Source: Styela clava (lineage: Eukaryota; Chordata; Ascidiacea; Stolidobranchia; Styelidae). From it: 64,000 nt of DNA. The stretch lies in the NCBI RefSeq assembly GCF_964204865.1, contig NC_135259.1, forward strand, positions 9,248,974 through 9,312,973, written 5' to 3'. This document shows, one piece after another, positions 50,309 to 62,465 of the stretch; position 1 is the first letter of the stretch, and each line of letters starts with the position of its first letter. Position numbers and translations under genes: made by a program. The notes under the pieces are model-generated. The model was not told where the DNA came from. It did not search any database and saw only the letters and a program-made list of their open reading frames with translations.

Positions 50309-51345
50309 TTTAGTGTGTGCATTGATGGTGCTCCAGCCATGCTTGATTCTAACTCTTTATTGGCTCCCCTGGCAAAGCAGAAAATACGCAAATCCAGGTA
50401 ACGCATGGCATGATTTGGAAAAACGGCACTGGTATTTGAAACCACCTGGAAGAGACTTCACTGGCATTGGTCTATCGCAGTGTTTTTCAACCGGGGTGCC
50501 GCGGCACACCGGTGTGCCGTTAAATATTGTCAGGGGTGCCGTGGGAAATTCTCCAAGTTGTGTGTCTATGCGGTGTAGCGTCCGGCAGAGTAATCGTGTG
50601 GTACTGTTCTATATCAGACCGTGGCAGCATCTGGTGGCAATTTTTGTATTTGATTACTATTCAAGATGTCCAATTCAACATCTTTCTTCAATGTTAAAAA
50701 TCTTATATTTACAATATAACACTTATATTGTGAATATTAGGTATTTTTGCCATATTTTCAGCTGGTGGTGTGCCGCGGGATTTTCTCACTTAAAAAAATG
50801 TGCCTTGGCTCGAAAAAGGTTGAAAAACACTGGTCTATCGTGATAAAAGTCCTTAAATATTTAAAAAGCTTAGCGCTCAAAACTCACCTCTGCGGAAAGA
50901 TTTGACAAGATATGGATGATGATCATAATGCACTTCTATATTACGATCGAGTTGGTCGGCTATCAAATGGAACGTGCTCTTCTGTTTTTCGAATAAGGCG
51001 ATGAAGTAGCCTAATGTTGGATTTGATTGTTCAAAACTTGTTCTATTGTCAACATTTGGCGGAAACAGATATTCGTGGTTCTCATCTTGTTGGCATATTT
51101 GAATATTACATTAACTAAACATAAAAATGCAAATAGCAAACATAAAGTACCATAATTGTTCACACTGATGCCATAAAGCTCATGATAGGGAGACAATTTA
51201 TTGTTTCGCCGCTTGGTGGAAATAATTGGAGGATGTTCCTGAAACAATTCAAGAAGAATTTATAGCATCAACAAAACTTATGCAAAGGATGAATTTAATA
51301 CCTGGGTTAAAATGCAATCACATATATATCAGAATACATGCTCTG
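50309..51345 (+). pseudogene. Fragmented hAT transposase (SCAND3/ZBED5-like)
   Basis: Pieces on the plus strand read VCIDGAPAMLDSNSLLAPLA (about 50312-50372), then degenerate sequence, then LEDVPETIQEEFIASTKL (51222-51280). CIDGAPAMLG-like and QEEF-like strings occur in this order in SCAND3/ZBED5-type hAT transposases. Frames are interrupted and a younger hAT MITE (50478-50832) splits it. A related end fragment recurs at 54886-55000. Confidence 0.6.
50478..50832. mobile_element. hAT-type MITE, 355 bp, inserted in an older hAT fragment
   Basis: Ends are CAGTGTTTTTCAACCGGGGT and AAAAGGTTGAAAAACACTG, a clear inverted repeat. The flanks GTCTATCG (50470-50477 and 50833-50840) are a perfect 8-bp target duplication. 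The GTGCCGCGGCAC subterminal palindrome is characteristic of this widespread MITE type. Confidence 0.93.
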
Positions 51346-52087
51346 AATATTCAGATTCCGTTTTCTTCGGTTTCGTCACGGATAATCTACTACTTCACTA
51401 GACATTAAACAGCAAGTCAATCGAACAATTCGTTTTTTATTAGTCATTCAGGAAAACCACAATAAAATTGAAGCAAGAGAGATCACGAACTATTTGTATA
51501 TATATATTAATGCCGGATGAACAGGATAACCGCCAGATGACCATTTGGTCTACTTGTCAGCGGCAACCTTAAAATAGCTTAAAGGAAATACAGATAGTAG
51601 CCTATTATATATTATTTATCTGTGTTAATTGTGTTCATTTTAGACAACCCTACCCTTTAGAAATGGAATATCATAAAATATGTTGAAACCCACGATGACG
51701 TAGGCGCTACTCGTCAGTCGTCACACATGAAGCACAATAATGGCCAGTAAGAATTAACATCAGACCCTCAAAGGGTTTTTAGCACACAGTACGGTACCAC
51801 GCTTTATATTTTTAAAATGTTGTAATGTAATTAGTTAGAATAGGGAAAATACGTTGAACATCGTTTTCACATCCAAACTTTATAATTTATTAGGCATTTA
51901 TTTATTTGCTATTTGTATTTATACGATGTCAAGTGGATAGGAGGAAAAAGTAGAGAAAAAAAACATAAAATTAAGGATTCCCTAAAATATAAAAGAAAAT
52001 TTCCTATTTTTATGTTCCAAATATCTAAACTGTAAATTAGACAGCTCGTAGAGCTACATAAGTATGATGTACCGCGATTTATATATA
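51346..52087. other. Spacer between hAT debris and the pogo element
   Basis: AT-rich, without coding or structural features that I can support. Confidence 0.4.
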
Positions 52088-54777
52088 GTGCGGCGGGGGA
52101 GGATGGCCCCCCTTATTATTTATATTTTGAAAATTATCTATATTTCGATAACCTTTCTTTGAATATTCCCAAAACTTAGCCAGTACATACATAAAGGGCT
52201 AAACTCTATATCCACATGGCGGCGTCCGCCAGTCGCCAACCATTGCAACAGCACAAACGTTTTTATGCAAAAAAAATGAGGGGAAGTTAAACATATGGTC
52301 GGATATGACGGACATGTGATAAAATCGCATCAAAATACTAAAAATGCTTTCCGTTTCTCAGCAGAATATCAAAATAAACAATGTATTAGAATTTTTTTGG
52401 CCAATTCGAAAATTTCCCCTATGTCCATCTTACCCCACAAATTTTTGAAGTTGTGAAGTTTATTTTCTTTTTTCCTCCTAGAAGCTGCAACTTTCTTAGA
52501 CGAGCTAGATGAAATTATTTCTACAAGCGCTGTAGCTTTCTTTGACAAGCTAGATGGCATTGTTTTTGCGAGAGCTGACAGTTCGGCTACATATTTCTCA
52601 CTAGTTAATACTCTAACTCCCGTCTGAATGGCTTTCTTCCTTCGCTTCTTGGCTCTCTGAGTGGCCACTGGAAGAGGAAAAATATCTTCAAATGATTCAT
52701 CTGATAAACTGGTGCTATCAGGTTCTTTGCTATTTTCTTGCCTCAAAGAATCACAAATTTTCTCGGAAGCTAACTGAACTCCTGATGAAGTTCTACTTGA
52801 CTTCGGTAGAGAGCAGCATGGTTCACCAGTGACACTTTCTACCTGTGTCGTGGTGTTAACTTCATGAGATGGTATGTCGTAATCTCTATTTGTTATATTA
52901 TCTGACTCACCAGATCTCACTATTGCTGGCGCAAATGCATGCTCTGGAATTTGCTCAATATCAAGTGGATACAGACCAGTAACACAGAAAGATGTTACTG
53001 CGTTGCCGACTGTGTCAACTTTGTAATAAGCTCTGCTGAAGAGTGTAGGGAAGTCAATTCTGGATATCCCTGCTCCAGGGTTGTTTTGATGATGAACTCG
53101 AACTGCTTTTTTGAAATGATTCTTTAGTAGTTTAAAATGCACTTTGTCCAGAGGTTGTAAATAGTGACTCGTATGAGGCGTCATACTGACTATCTCAACA
53201 TTGTGGCTTTTAGCATATTCCAATACTTCAAGGCTGTGAGTGTGGGAGTGATGCTCATCCACTACAAGAAGTGTTTTTCCGCAGTCACTTCTCTTGCTTG
53301 TGCAAGAATGTTCCATCCACGCAAGGAATAAATCTTAATTTATGTATCCCGATTCACTGTACTTCACTATTGAACCAGCAGGTAAGCCACAATCCAGTGC
53401 TGGGTTCACTCTCTTTCCTTTATGTATAACCATTGGAGGGATATAATCTCCAATAGCATTCACACCCACAACGATAGTTTGAGACAGCCCACGCCCTCCG
53501 GTGGTTATTTGGGTTGATGACTTCGATCCCTTTTCTCCGACGATATTTTTGACACCAGGAACGATGCTAAGACCAGTTTCATCAACGTTATAAATTTTGC
53601 TGGGCTGATCATAAAGACAGAGGTCATTCATGACACTTTCTAACATGTCAAAATATCTTTGAACGATCGGTTTGTTCAGGTGGATTGCTCTCTGAATAGA
53701 AAGTGGCTGAGGTTCTCTTATTGGTATAATATCATTGTGCCGAGTTCTGAAGCCAGCCCACCAATCTTTACCGGACATTTTCAGAGACTTTAAAAAGTTG
53801 TTTTTGATGCCATTGCGTATAGCGAACTCGTAAGCTAATTGTCTTATGACCTTTACTGTTAGTGGAAATCCTCTCCGCTCGAAATCCAGAATATGCTTAA
53901 CAAAATTTTCTTCTGCATTTCTTGTAAGTATAGAACTAGGACCAAGATGTTTTGATGCCACCATCATCTTGACAGAGCTGAACACATGCCTCAGTAGAGT
54001 TGTTCTGGGAACGCTGTGAGTTCGTGCTGCACTCTTCAACCCCTCGCCTTTTTGGACAGCTTCCACTGTCATTCTCATGTTAGAATTTGACCAGGAGCCT
54101 CTGTTTGATATTCTTTGGTATATTCGGGCCATTCTTTTAGATTTTCTTTTCCCATGCATCCAAATCTTGCATCTGGTAAAAACATGACAGTACAATGGGG
54201 TAAGATGGCCACCCCCAATAACTTTTTTGATAAGATTATTGAAATTCTCCCAGAGGTGTTTAGACAAGTAAAAGCAATAACAAAATAAAAGAGAAGACTT
54301 TCAAGTATATTATCACGAAAAACGGGCTTGAATGGTCAAATTGAATAAAAGACCCCAAAAAACGCAAAAAATTTATTACCCCTCATAACCCCCCCATTTT
54401 TACATGATCACTTGCTGAGGGCCATAGTTAGTTGCTAACTGGCACTAGTCGCACAGTTAGTCCTAAATCATACAAACTTACCAACAAAAGCGCGATACCG
54501 AGTTCCTTGCCTGAAAATGAGCATATAGTGCTTCCTAGAAAAACGTGTGCTTGCTAAATGCCCTTTTTTCACCCTTCAAAAATCACAAGCCACGTGGAAA
54601 GATACACAACTGACAAACCACGCCAAGCGCCCAACCGAAATGGCTAGAACGAATTCTCTCCTTAGCAACGAACTCACCAATGGCATTTGCACAATCAAGC
54701 CTCATAAGATGTCACCAATAGGTCAATTTGAAAAAAGAGTCCATCTAACCCCGTGTGTCTATCTTCCCCCGCCCTAC
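52088..54777 (-). mobile_element. Pogo/Tigger-type DNA transposon, 2.7 kb
   Basis: Left end GTGCGGCGGGGGAGGATGG and right end, read inward, GTAGGGCGGGGGAAGATAG form terminal inverted repeats, and TA flanks both sides (52086-52087, 54778-54779). The single encoded protein is a Tigger-type transposase on the minus strand. Repeated GATGG and CCCC tracts near the ends fit subterminal binding sites. Length is typical for a full-length Tigger element. Confidence 0.85.
52369..54135 (-). pseudogene. Tigger/Jerky-like DDE transposase with one premature stop
   Basis: Reading from Met 54135 (MARIYQRISNRGSWSNSNMR), the protein has an N-terminal helix-turn-helix (GLKSAARTHSVPRTTLLRH), a CENP-B-type DNA-binding region (GKDWWAGFRTRHNDII) and the DDE domain. 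Catalytic acids are visible in IYNVDETGLS, LLVVDEHHSH and SHYLQPLDKVHF. A lone TAA at 53335-53337 interrupts the frame between GYIN and DLFLAWMEHS; otherwise the frame is open to 52369, ending in a Ser- and Lys-rich tail. An earlier in-frame start at 54267 exists. Related host genes (jerky, TIGD) are domesticated copies, but the inverted repeats, TA flanks and stop argue that this is a recent transposon. Confidence 0.88.
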
Positions 54778-54885
54778 TAATATATTAGTAACTCAACCAT
54801 GCAGAATAGTTTTGAATGATATTTTCCCGAGATATATACTTCAAGCACTTTGATAAAGTTAATTAGAAATCTTTTTCATTGTAAA

Positions 54886-55000
54886 TTGGAGGATGTTCCA
54901 GAAGCAATTCAAGAAGAATGTATAAATTAACGAAACTTATGCAAAGGATGAATTTTATACCTCGGTCAAAATGCAGTCACATATATATCAGAAGAATACA
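54886..55000 (+). repeat. Second copy of the hAT end fragment at 51222-51345
   Basis: TTGGAGGATGTTCCAGAAGC and CTTATGCAAAGGATGAATTT recur in the same order and orientation as in the first copy. The reading frame is broken by a stop soon after QEEC. The pogo element lies between the two copies. Confidence 0.75.
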
Positions 55001-55103
55001 TGCTGATATATACATGCTATACATACATGCTATATACACATGCTGACATTCATAATGTAAAAATATGCATATAAATATATATTTTTTCATTGTGATTAGT
55101 TCT

Positions 55104-56665
55104 ATTATTCCCGACAGGGGAAACAGTGAATTGTGCTATGAATTTGTATTTCTTTGTTATATCAGGAAACAGCAATTTAACATATGACAGTATTGTATAG
55201 TTTAGCCATCACCAGATTCGTAGAAAATAATTTTAATAATACGCATTGTCCAGCTTTTTATTTTTTATTTAGTTAAACAAAGTATACAGACGACAGATTA
55301 GTTCCGTCAAATCCTTAACATCAACAATACGATCGGTTTGGACGATGTCATGCGAATCACACCACAATATAAAATCAGAATAGCCCACTTGGTTTGTCGT
55401 GCAATGGAGTTTTAAAACTACTAAACTATGTTTGTAATATATCTTTTATTTTGCGCTATATCGATTATCAATGACAATGTTTATTTACATAGCATTTCGT
55501 GTCTTGACAAACAATGACGTTACTAACAAAGTCGAACAATGAAAATGTGATGAAATATCAAAATTTCAGATAGATATTGGGATATCATATTTACACGAGG
55601 AACGAAGGAGCTAGTATAGAATACTCAAGACCAAATGTTCAACAAATTCGGGCATCCTAGTAAAGAGAAACGCATGTCGTCATGTATTGAGGCTAAATGT
55701 TGCCACACGCAACGTTGAATTTTAATGGCAAAAACTCGGGTCAACACCCTAGTTACCAGTATATTGTTTGTGTTTGTTATGATGGATAAAACATGCATCT
55801 AGGAAAATACCACGAAGTATCTGACATTTGGGCCCAAAACCAAAAAAATTACCACAAGTTAACGCATATGAAAAATACACTTATTTGGATATGTTTCAAA
55901 CATCTATATACATCTATTATCTATCTATACATCTATATTTATTAAATTCTATTACTATATGTAAATACTTCATTCTTAGGTGACGTTATATCATTTTTTG
56001 AATGCTAAACTGTATTTTAGGACCATTAATTAAATTACAAATCAGTCGTGAAACCATACAATACAGAGAAATATTCATTCAACCCCGACAGAAAACTTGG
56101 TTATATTTTGCAACAATTTTATATTATGAAGAAATATCTATGTCAAGGCAAACATTAGTCAGTTTCTAATAACACACTCTATATATAACTAGACAGGTAC
56201 GTGACATTCACTGATGAATAGATCAAAATTTAAGCCCCCAATATCGCTAGAAAACTATAATTAAGATAAGAAAAAATAACATTTTGCGTCAGACAGTCTT
56301 GAAATGTTGTGACAAGGCAATCAAAATTTCATTGTGGTTGGTTGTTTGTGTTATAGACAATATGTCAGTCGATAATGTGTTTCTTAAAGAATATTGGAAT
56401 AAAAGCATTTTGAAACAGAACGTGTATTGAAATATAGTGCTAATTACATTCGACCAAAACGTGAAAGTGACATTTCTAAATGTAATGTAACATTGACCAG
56501 GCAAAAATTGTGAACAATAAATATAATTTTAAATTGATGAAACCATAAGGTTGTGATACAACACCAAACTTATTGATTGACCTCCATTAAACACAGCAGA
56601 GAATTCCGTAATTGTACGATTGTACATATTGTTAAATTGTACATATATACATAAAATTATTATTA
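55104..56665 (+). repeat. Left arm of a large inverted repeat
   Basis: This arm matches the reverse complement of 62466-64000. Checked anchors: GTATTGTATAGTTTAGC (55190) with its complement near 63895-63915; CAAACACAAACAAT-type string near 55770 and 63330; TCAGTCGATAATGTG (56362) and 62727. By eye about 85-90% alike. No coding frame is seen. The inner limit is near 56665, just after TATATACATAAAATTATT. Confidence 0.85.
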
Positions 56666-57022
56666 AGCCTTTAATACTAACGTGGTGTAATTTTAGGGGC
56701 CGCAAACAGAACACCAATTTTACACAAGTACCTCATCTATTATACTTTTTGAACTCTTGATTCTAGTGTAAAACAAAAACCTCACGATTCTGAGTGGATA
56801 AATCAACATATCGTGTTTCCCAAAAAAATGAGACAGTGTCTTTAAGTTTTTTTTTTTTCGAAAAATAAAATACAAATTAGAGAATTACGAGATTTTTGAA
56901 TATAAAAAATATGAAAACCGATTTTCATTTATAAATAACACGTTTTTATTTAAAATAACTTCTAAACATAGATTATTAACCATTTAACACGAGTAGGAAA
57001 GATTTCTTGTTATCGACTAGGT
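56666..57022. other. Unique spacer inside the inverted repeat
   Basis: AT-rich; nothing recognised. Confidence 0.4.
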
Positions 57023-58709
57023 CAGGGGTGGGCAACCTTTTTCGGCTCGCGTGCCAAAATCGGCTAAATTTAACTACAAAATTCTTCCGCGTGCCGACCA
57101 AAATTAAAAACAATGCTTTGCTACTTTCAAAGCAAAAATACATAATAATAAACTATTTAAACATGTACAGGCGGATTCACTATTCGGATAAATATCAGTC
57201 CGACAAATAGATTTGATTACTTTTCTTATTCTATCAGCGAGACTTCTGCTGCTGCATTACCGCTGATGGAGATTTTACATTGGGTTTATGTTTTGTATCT
57301 TTCAAAGAAATACACGAACTATTGGTTTCAACTTCCAGGCTTCCACTGTTACGAGACTTAGTAAATAGTAAAGACTTAGTAAAAAGACTTAATAAAGTTC
57401 CTATCATAAGCAAAACTGAGAACAAAGATTCACAAGCATATGCAGATGATGTAGAGCAGGGGTCGGCAAACTTTATGTACTCGCGGGCCAAATATACACA
57501 TTCCCTGTAGCGCACAGGCCGCAATATTTCCGCCTTCGAACAATCGCTAGATTGAATTTCAAATTGTGGCGCATTCACACCTTCTATTATTGTGTTAAAA
57601 GCCTGCTGCTATGAGATGTGTATGTGCCGTTTTTGAATATATATATAAGTTATCCAACAACATATTATTTTTATTTACTTGTTATTAATGTGAAGGATGA
57701 TGTTTTTATGCCAACTTTCTTACGGTACGTCGTCCAACGAAGATCTGACATACGAGTACGAAGTTTATTCCGAGTGTAATGCATTTTAGATGAAGCTGTT
57801 CGCAGCAATATGTTTTTCCGAACGTGCCCATCACACACGTTTGCACTGTCGCATAGATCAGCTGTGGCGCAGTCCTGGCTCTCGGGTCGAGTTTCTCGTC
57901 GAAGCCCATTGGAATGTTCGGCCCTCGTCGCGAGCTACCCTGCGTTCCCCAAACATTTTTAAATTTTAAAAATCACAATTAACTCGAACGACATGCAACT
58001 GACGCTACATATTACAAAACAAGCGCCATACAGCAGAAATTGTTACCACATGAATCCGCGTTCAGACAATAATAAATTTGGGATCAATTTTTGTTTCATT
58101 CAATAAATGTCGGGTTGTTCGAGGGCCGCGACAAATTAGCTCGCGGGCCGCATATGGCCCTCAGTTTCCCGACCCCTGTTGTAGAGTAATGTAGTTGCAT
58201 TGTTTTTAGGTTTTAAAAAAATTCTCGGGAATGGCATCCCAATCATGTAATAGTTCGTTTTCTGCACTTCTCTCTTGTATTCCCTTCCCCATTAGTTTAT
58301 ATTTCTTTCGAAATCAATTTATAACAGTAAGTTAGCAAGTAACACTAAGCAACAGGAGCTGCACAACTTCATAAATCAATCAGAAATATATATTACGTAA
58401 CAGTGTAGTCAAATGAACGTTGTGTTCATCCCGATAAAATTCGTCGAGAGCTCAGTTGTTACGCCATAATATATATATTTCTTTGAAGCCATATGTCATG
58501 AAAAGACAAAGAGAGTTTAAATAAATAACAGATTGTTAACAAACGATAATGAATAAACGAACACCGAGTTTTATTAGATAATTCAGTCTCGATAATTCAG
58601 TCTTTTTATCTGAAATGGGACGATCTCGTTTCTGAGGCCTCGCTCGCGTGCCAAAGGAATGGGCTTGCGTGCCAAGTTTGGCGCGCGTGCCAGGGGTTGC
58701 CCACCCCTG
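57023..58709. mobile_element. hAT-type element interrupted by a second hAT-type element
   Basis: Termini CAGGGGTGGGCAACCTTTT and GGGGTTGCCCACCCCTG form an inverted repeat. Flanks GACTAGGT (57015-57022) and AACTAGGT (58710-58717) are an 8-bp target duplication with one mismatch. GCGTGCCAAA subterminal motifs occur at both ends. Without the inner insertion the element would be about 956 bp. A short frame near 57280-57450 has no recognised domain. Confidence 0.88.
57457..58179. mobile_element. Nested hAT-type element, 723 bp
   Basis: Termini CAGGGGTCGGCAAACTTTA and CAGTTTCCCGACCCCTG. Flanks ATGTAGAG (57449-57456) and TTGTAGAG (58180-58187) are an 8-bp duplication with one mismatch. Subterminal CGCGGGCC / GGGCCGC motifs occur at both ends. 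It lies wholly inside 57023-58709, so it inserted later. Confidence 0.88.
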
Positions 58710-60185
58710 AACTAGGTAAAAAAAAATTCCCATTTTATATGAAAGGGCTCATATTAAAATATTTTTTAAAATTCAGGTTAGGTCTTATTTTCAGGGAAAT
58801 AAGGTAGAATCACCGCTCTTGCATAACAATGCCGGCTTTAATCGTTAAGCCATCGGTTCCCGAAGGCGATTAGCTAAGTGTGTCTCGAAATTTGTGTTAA
58901 ATATTAACTAATATATGATTGAATTTATTTCATATTTTCTTTATTCTAAATGTTTTATTGTTTCTCACTGTTGTAAATAATGTGTATATGAATCAATAAA
59001 TTCATTTCATTACTTTTCTATGTTGTTTACTTTTTGTTAGGTAGGGTCCAATGTTATGTAATATTAGATGTAAACCCTACTTGCTACAATTTCGTAGGCT
59101 GCAGTTTATTCATTTGCCGAACTGAGTTTAGCGAAACCAGGCAGATATAAGGAAGAGAAGTTAACTTTTTGTCTTTATTCCATAGGCATACATGTCTATA
59201 AACTTTGTAAGGCATAAAGTACACATTAACGATAACAAATATGCGTTTTATTTGAAGGCGGCCCTTTTTTCGTGTATGTGCGTCGTGAATTTTTTCCCTG
59301 ATAATTTGGCATCACACGAACCGCTGCCTTGCGCTAAATTTGATCATTAAGAGTGAGTAACAATGCCGGAGCGGGATCATGCAGTCGGTGGCCAGACATC
59401 GTAATTCATTTTCATTTGGGCCTGCATTTACAAACATTCAGCCACAGGTGCCCTTGTTATACCGCGAAAAGAATTCGCACCCATCACACCGAATAATCGA
59501 GTAACCTTAATCTGAGTAAATGTTTGTTTGTTTTTGTTATTGAATAAGCCTACCAAAACTTAGAATTAACTATGTGAATTAAAATCAAAAATGCATATAT
59601 AGAACTGTTTAGCATTATTAACTTGAACAGGGACCGCAAAAAATAATAATATATATATTGAAAGTGGGCCGCGAGCTCAAAAGTTTGGGAAGCCTTGCCG
59701 TAAACTACCCCATTTAGGGACGGTTTAAGACAATGAGAGGCCCCGGGCTATGTGAAATAGGAAAAAATATAATAACTCATAGATTCGTTGTTGCTTAGTA
59801 TAGTAGTATAGATCCTCTTATCAAACTTCAATCACAAAAAATGCGAGTTGTTGAACTTGCAACTATTTGAAAAAAAAATGGCACGACTTGTACAGATATA
59901 TATATAAATATATAGATATATAGATAATGAACCATTGGTCTCCAAGGGTCAATTCACTGACCATCATTGTGCTATATGTGTGACGAGTATCGCCTGCGTC
60001 ATCGTGTAATCAACAAATTTTATGATATTTCATTCCTAAAAAGTAAAGTATTCGAAATCACAATTTTTCTTGAAGGGTTGTACAAAATGATTACAAATAA
60101 ATGGTTACCAAATTGATATTACTAGATACTTCGACTGCGTAAAAACAGAAATATAAGTCAAATATGAAATAAGCAAGTGGGGTTG
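58710..60185. other. Spacer with a decayed hAT end and an inverted-pair segment
   Basis: No gene. GTGGGCCGCGAGCTCAAAAG at 59667 followed by TTTGGGAAGCCTTGCC looks like the right end of another hAT-type element without a visible partner. The segment 59699-59800 matches the complement of 62270-62365 (shared TAAACTACCCCATTTAGGG). Confidence 0.5.
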
Positions 60186-60189
60186 GTAA

Positions 60190-60320
60190 CGTGATATACT
60201 AATACAGCCAAAAATATGCATATACAGCCAATTCATATACATATAGCGCCAACGCCATATGTACATACAGGGTACAGCCAACTCAATATACATATTTAGC
60301 CATTCGGGCGATATGTATGC
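60190..60320. repeat. Degenerate CATATACAGCCAA satellite, block 1
   Basis: Variants of ATATGCATATACAGCCAA recur about every 30 bases. A much longer block of the same motif lies at 61315-61690. Confidence 0.8.
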
Positions 60321-60959
60321 AGGGGGCATATTAGGGAAATCTTGAGTGTATAAAAAGGAGAAAACTGGAGACGTATGTTATTCAGGCAAAAATTAAACGT
60401 TATGTTGTTTCAGCACTCCGTACACCACACTTCACGAACTTCCAGAGGTCGAAGTGTGTATAAAACCATATGATATAATATGCATTCATTCAAGTAATGT
60501 ACATCCGCAGCGAATATATACATATAGCAGTGGCGGGCAAAATGTTTTAGAATAATAGAGCCGCATGCAGCAAGTCAGAAACATGAAAAAGACGCGTAAT
60601 TTTTGAAATTATTATTGTTAGAGCTCATTAAATCCTTTTTCATTGTGAATGAAACATTAGTAGTACTAATTTGGGAGATGCGCCTTTGTGTAGTGCGATG
60701 CGAAACCAGCGTTTGTGCTATTACTCGCTTCGTGTTGTTGAGATCCAAGACTGCGACAACATCAGCAATATTTTTTTCACAAAATCATAGTCAGAGCATG
60801 GGTGTTGAGTACGAGAAATATTCCATGATATAACAAAACTAGCTTCAATTGTTGCATCGGATTTCTTGCCAAATGATATATATCGTAAATTTCTGCCATG
60901 CGGGTTTGGTTATGTGCGAGAAGATTGCTGGAGTCCTCGCCGCCGTGAGGTCGTTCACG

Positions 60960-61090
60960 TAACCGCTGGTCGGTTGCGCTTCCTCCACCATCACCATGCA
61001 TCTGAAGACAAATAACTGGATATCTAATCCCATACCCGACATTGACTAGTAACCGGGAGTAGTAACGGCCTATCCGTGGTTCGCCATATG
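60960..61090. repeat. Dispersed repeat, copy 2
   Basis: Shares CATGCATCTGAA, TAACTGG, TCTAATCCCA and GTGGTTCGCCAT, in order, with 26120-26265, same orientation. Non-coding. Confidence 0.75.
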
Positions 61091-61314
61091 ATTAATTGAC
61101 CATTTGACCATTGTGATGTAAGATATGTCGCTGATTTTAAATTACACCCCACAACGATTTTTATATCGAAACATAATTTGTCCTAATCGTTGATGAAAAC
61201 TTTTTCTACCGCTTAATAAATCAAAAAATAAACTGATACAGTTTCTCTTAGTTGAATTTGGATAATAATGCTAGCGAGAAGAGCCGCAGTTTGCCCACCG
61301 TTGGCATATAGGAT

Positions 61315-61690
61315 CAACAACATGCATATACATATACATTCATTTAATTAGTATACACACAAAAGTCAATACCATATATGCATATACAGCCAATTCATTA
61401 TTCATTAACAGACATTCAAGTACTGTACATACACAGCCCATCTCATATGTCCATATACACAATTAAATATACATATACAATCTTTTGAGTAATATATAAA
61501 TAGATCCAATGTCATATGCATATGTAGCCAATTAGTGATGTAGATACAAAAGCCAACGTCATATGCATATGCAGCCAACTGATATACGTATAATAGTAAC
61601 AAAATATTTATATACAGTCAATGTCAAATGCAGATATCACCAATTCACATACCAATAGATCCAACCAAAAATGCATATACAACAAATGCC
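61315..61690. repeat. Degenerate CATATACAGCCAA satellite, block 2
   Basis: At least ten diverged units containing CATATGCATATRCAGCCAA-like sequence with intervals of about 30-40 bases. Non-coding. Confidence 0.85.
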
Positions 61691-62465
61691 ATTTCGTAAC
61701 CGTCAGAATTTTCAATGTGGTCGCTTGTTTAGATTGCCCATAGGTAAAAGGGATTAGATACAAAACGGTATACAAAATTACAAAATTAAGACGTTCAAAA
61801 TAAAATATGAAAATACTCAAAGTGCAAAGTTTTGTGATTTCTCTTGGTAAGATCAAACCAAACTAGACGAAACAGAAAAAATGACTTTGAATGTAAAATA
61901 CATCAAAGTTTAAATTAGTATAGAATATTTTTTTATATTCTAGCTCTTTTTAATATTCATAGGTCGTTCCTACTGGCTGTGTAGAAAAACTTATCTACGG
62001 GGCGCTATCGCATCATCTTTGAATTCCTAATCTGTATGCTTAATGGGTCAGGGCCGGATTTACCATTCGTCAATGTAATTTTAAGCATAGGGGCCTCGAC
62101 ATTGTTCATTTTTGGGTCGTTTTTTTTTATTAGTAAAGGTATTTTTCAGTGAATAACTAATTCAAACTTTTATAAAACTGATATTTGTTCAATTCAACCA
62201 TAATAATGTCTTTGTTTTTTTCAAAAAATAAGAAAATATCGATATACAGGAAATATACCTGCTAATTAACCTGAGCAACAATGAATCTAATAATTATTAT
62301 ATTTTTTACTATTCCACATAGCCTGGGGACTCCCATTATCTTAATTCGACCCTAAATGGGGTAGTTTACGTTTACACTACCTTAGTACTCAAGACCTAAT
62401 AATATCGGAGCCAACATTCAGTAAGCGTTAGTTGCCATAAGTCCTCAACCTAAATAATTTTATGT
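61691..62465. other. Inner right spacer of the inverted repeat
   Basis: No gene. Includes 62270-62365, the inverted partner of 59699-59800. Confidence 0.5.

Noticed and set aside
52369-53316. C-terminal half of the transposase as a separate host gene
   Set aside because: It is continuous in frame with the upstream half apart from one TAA, and both lie between pogo-type inverted repeats.
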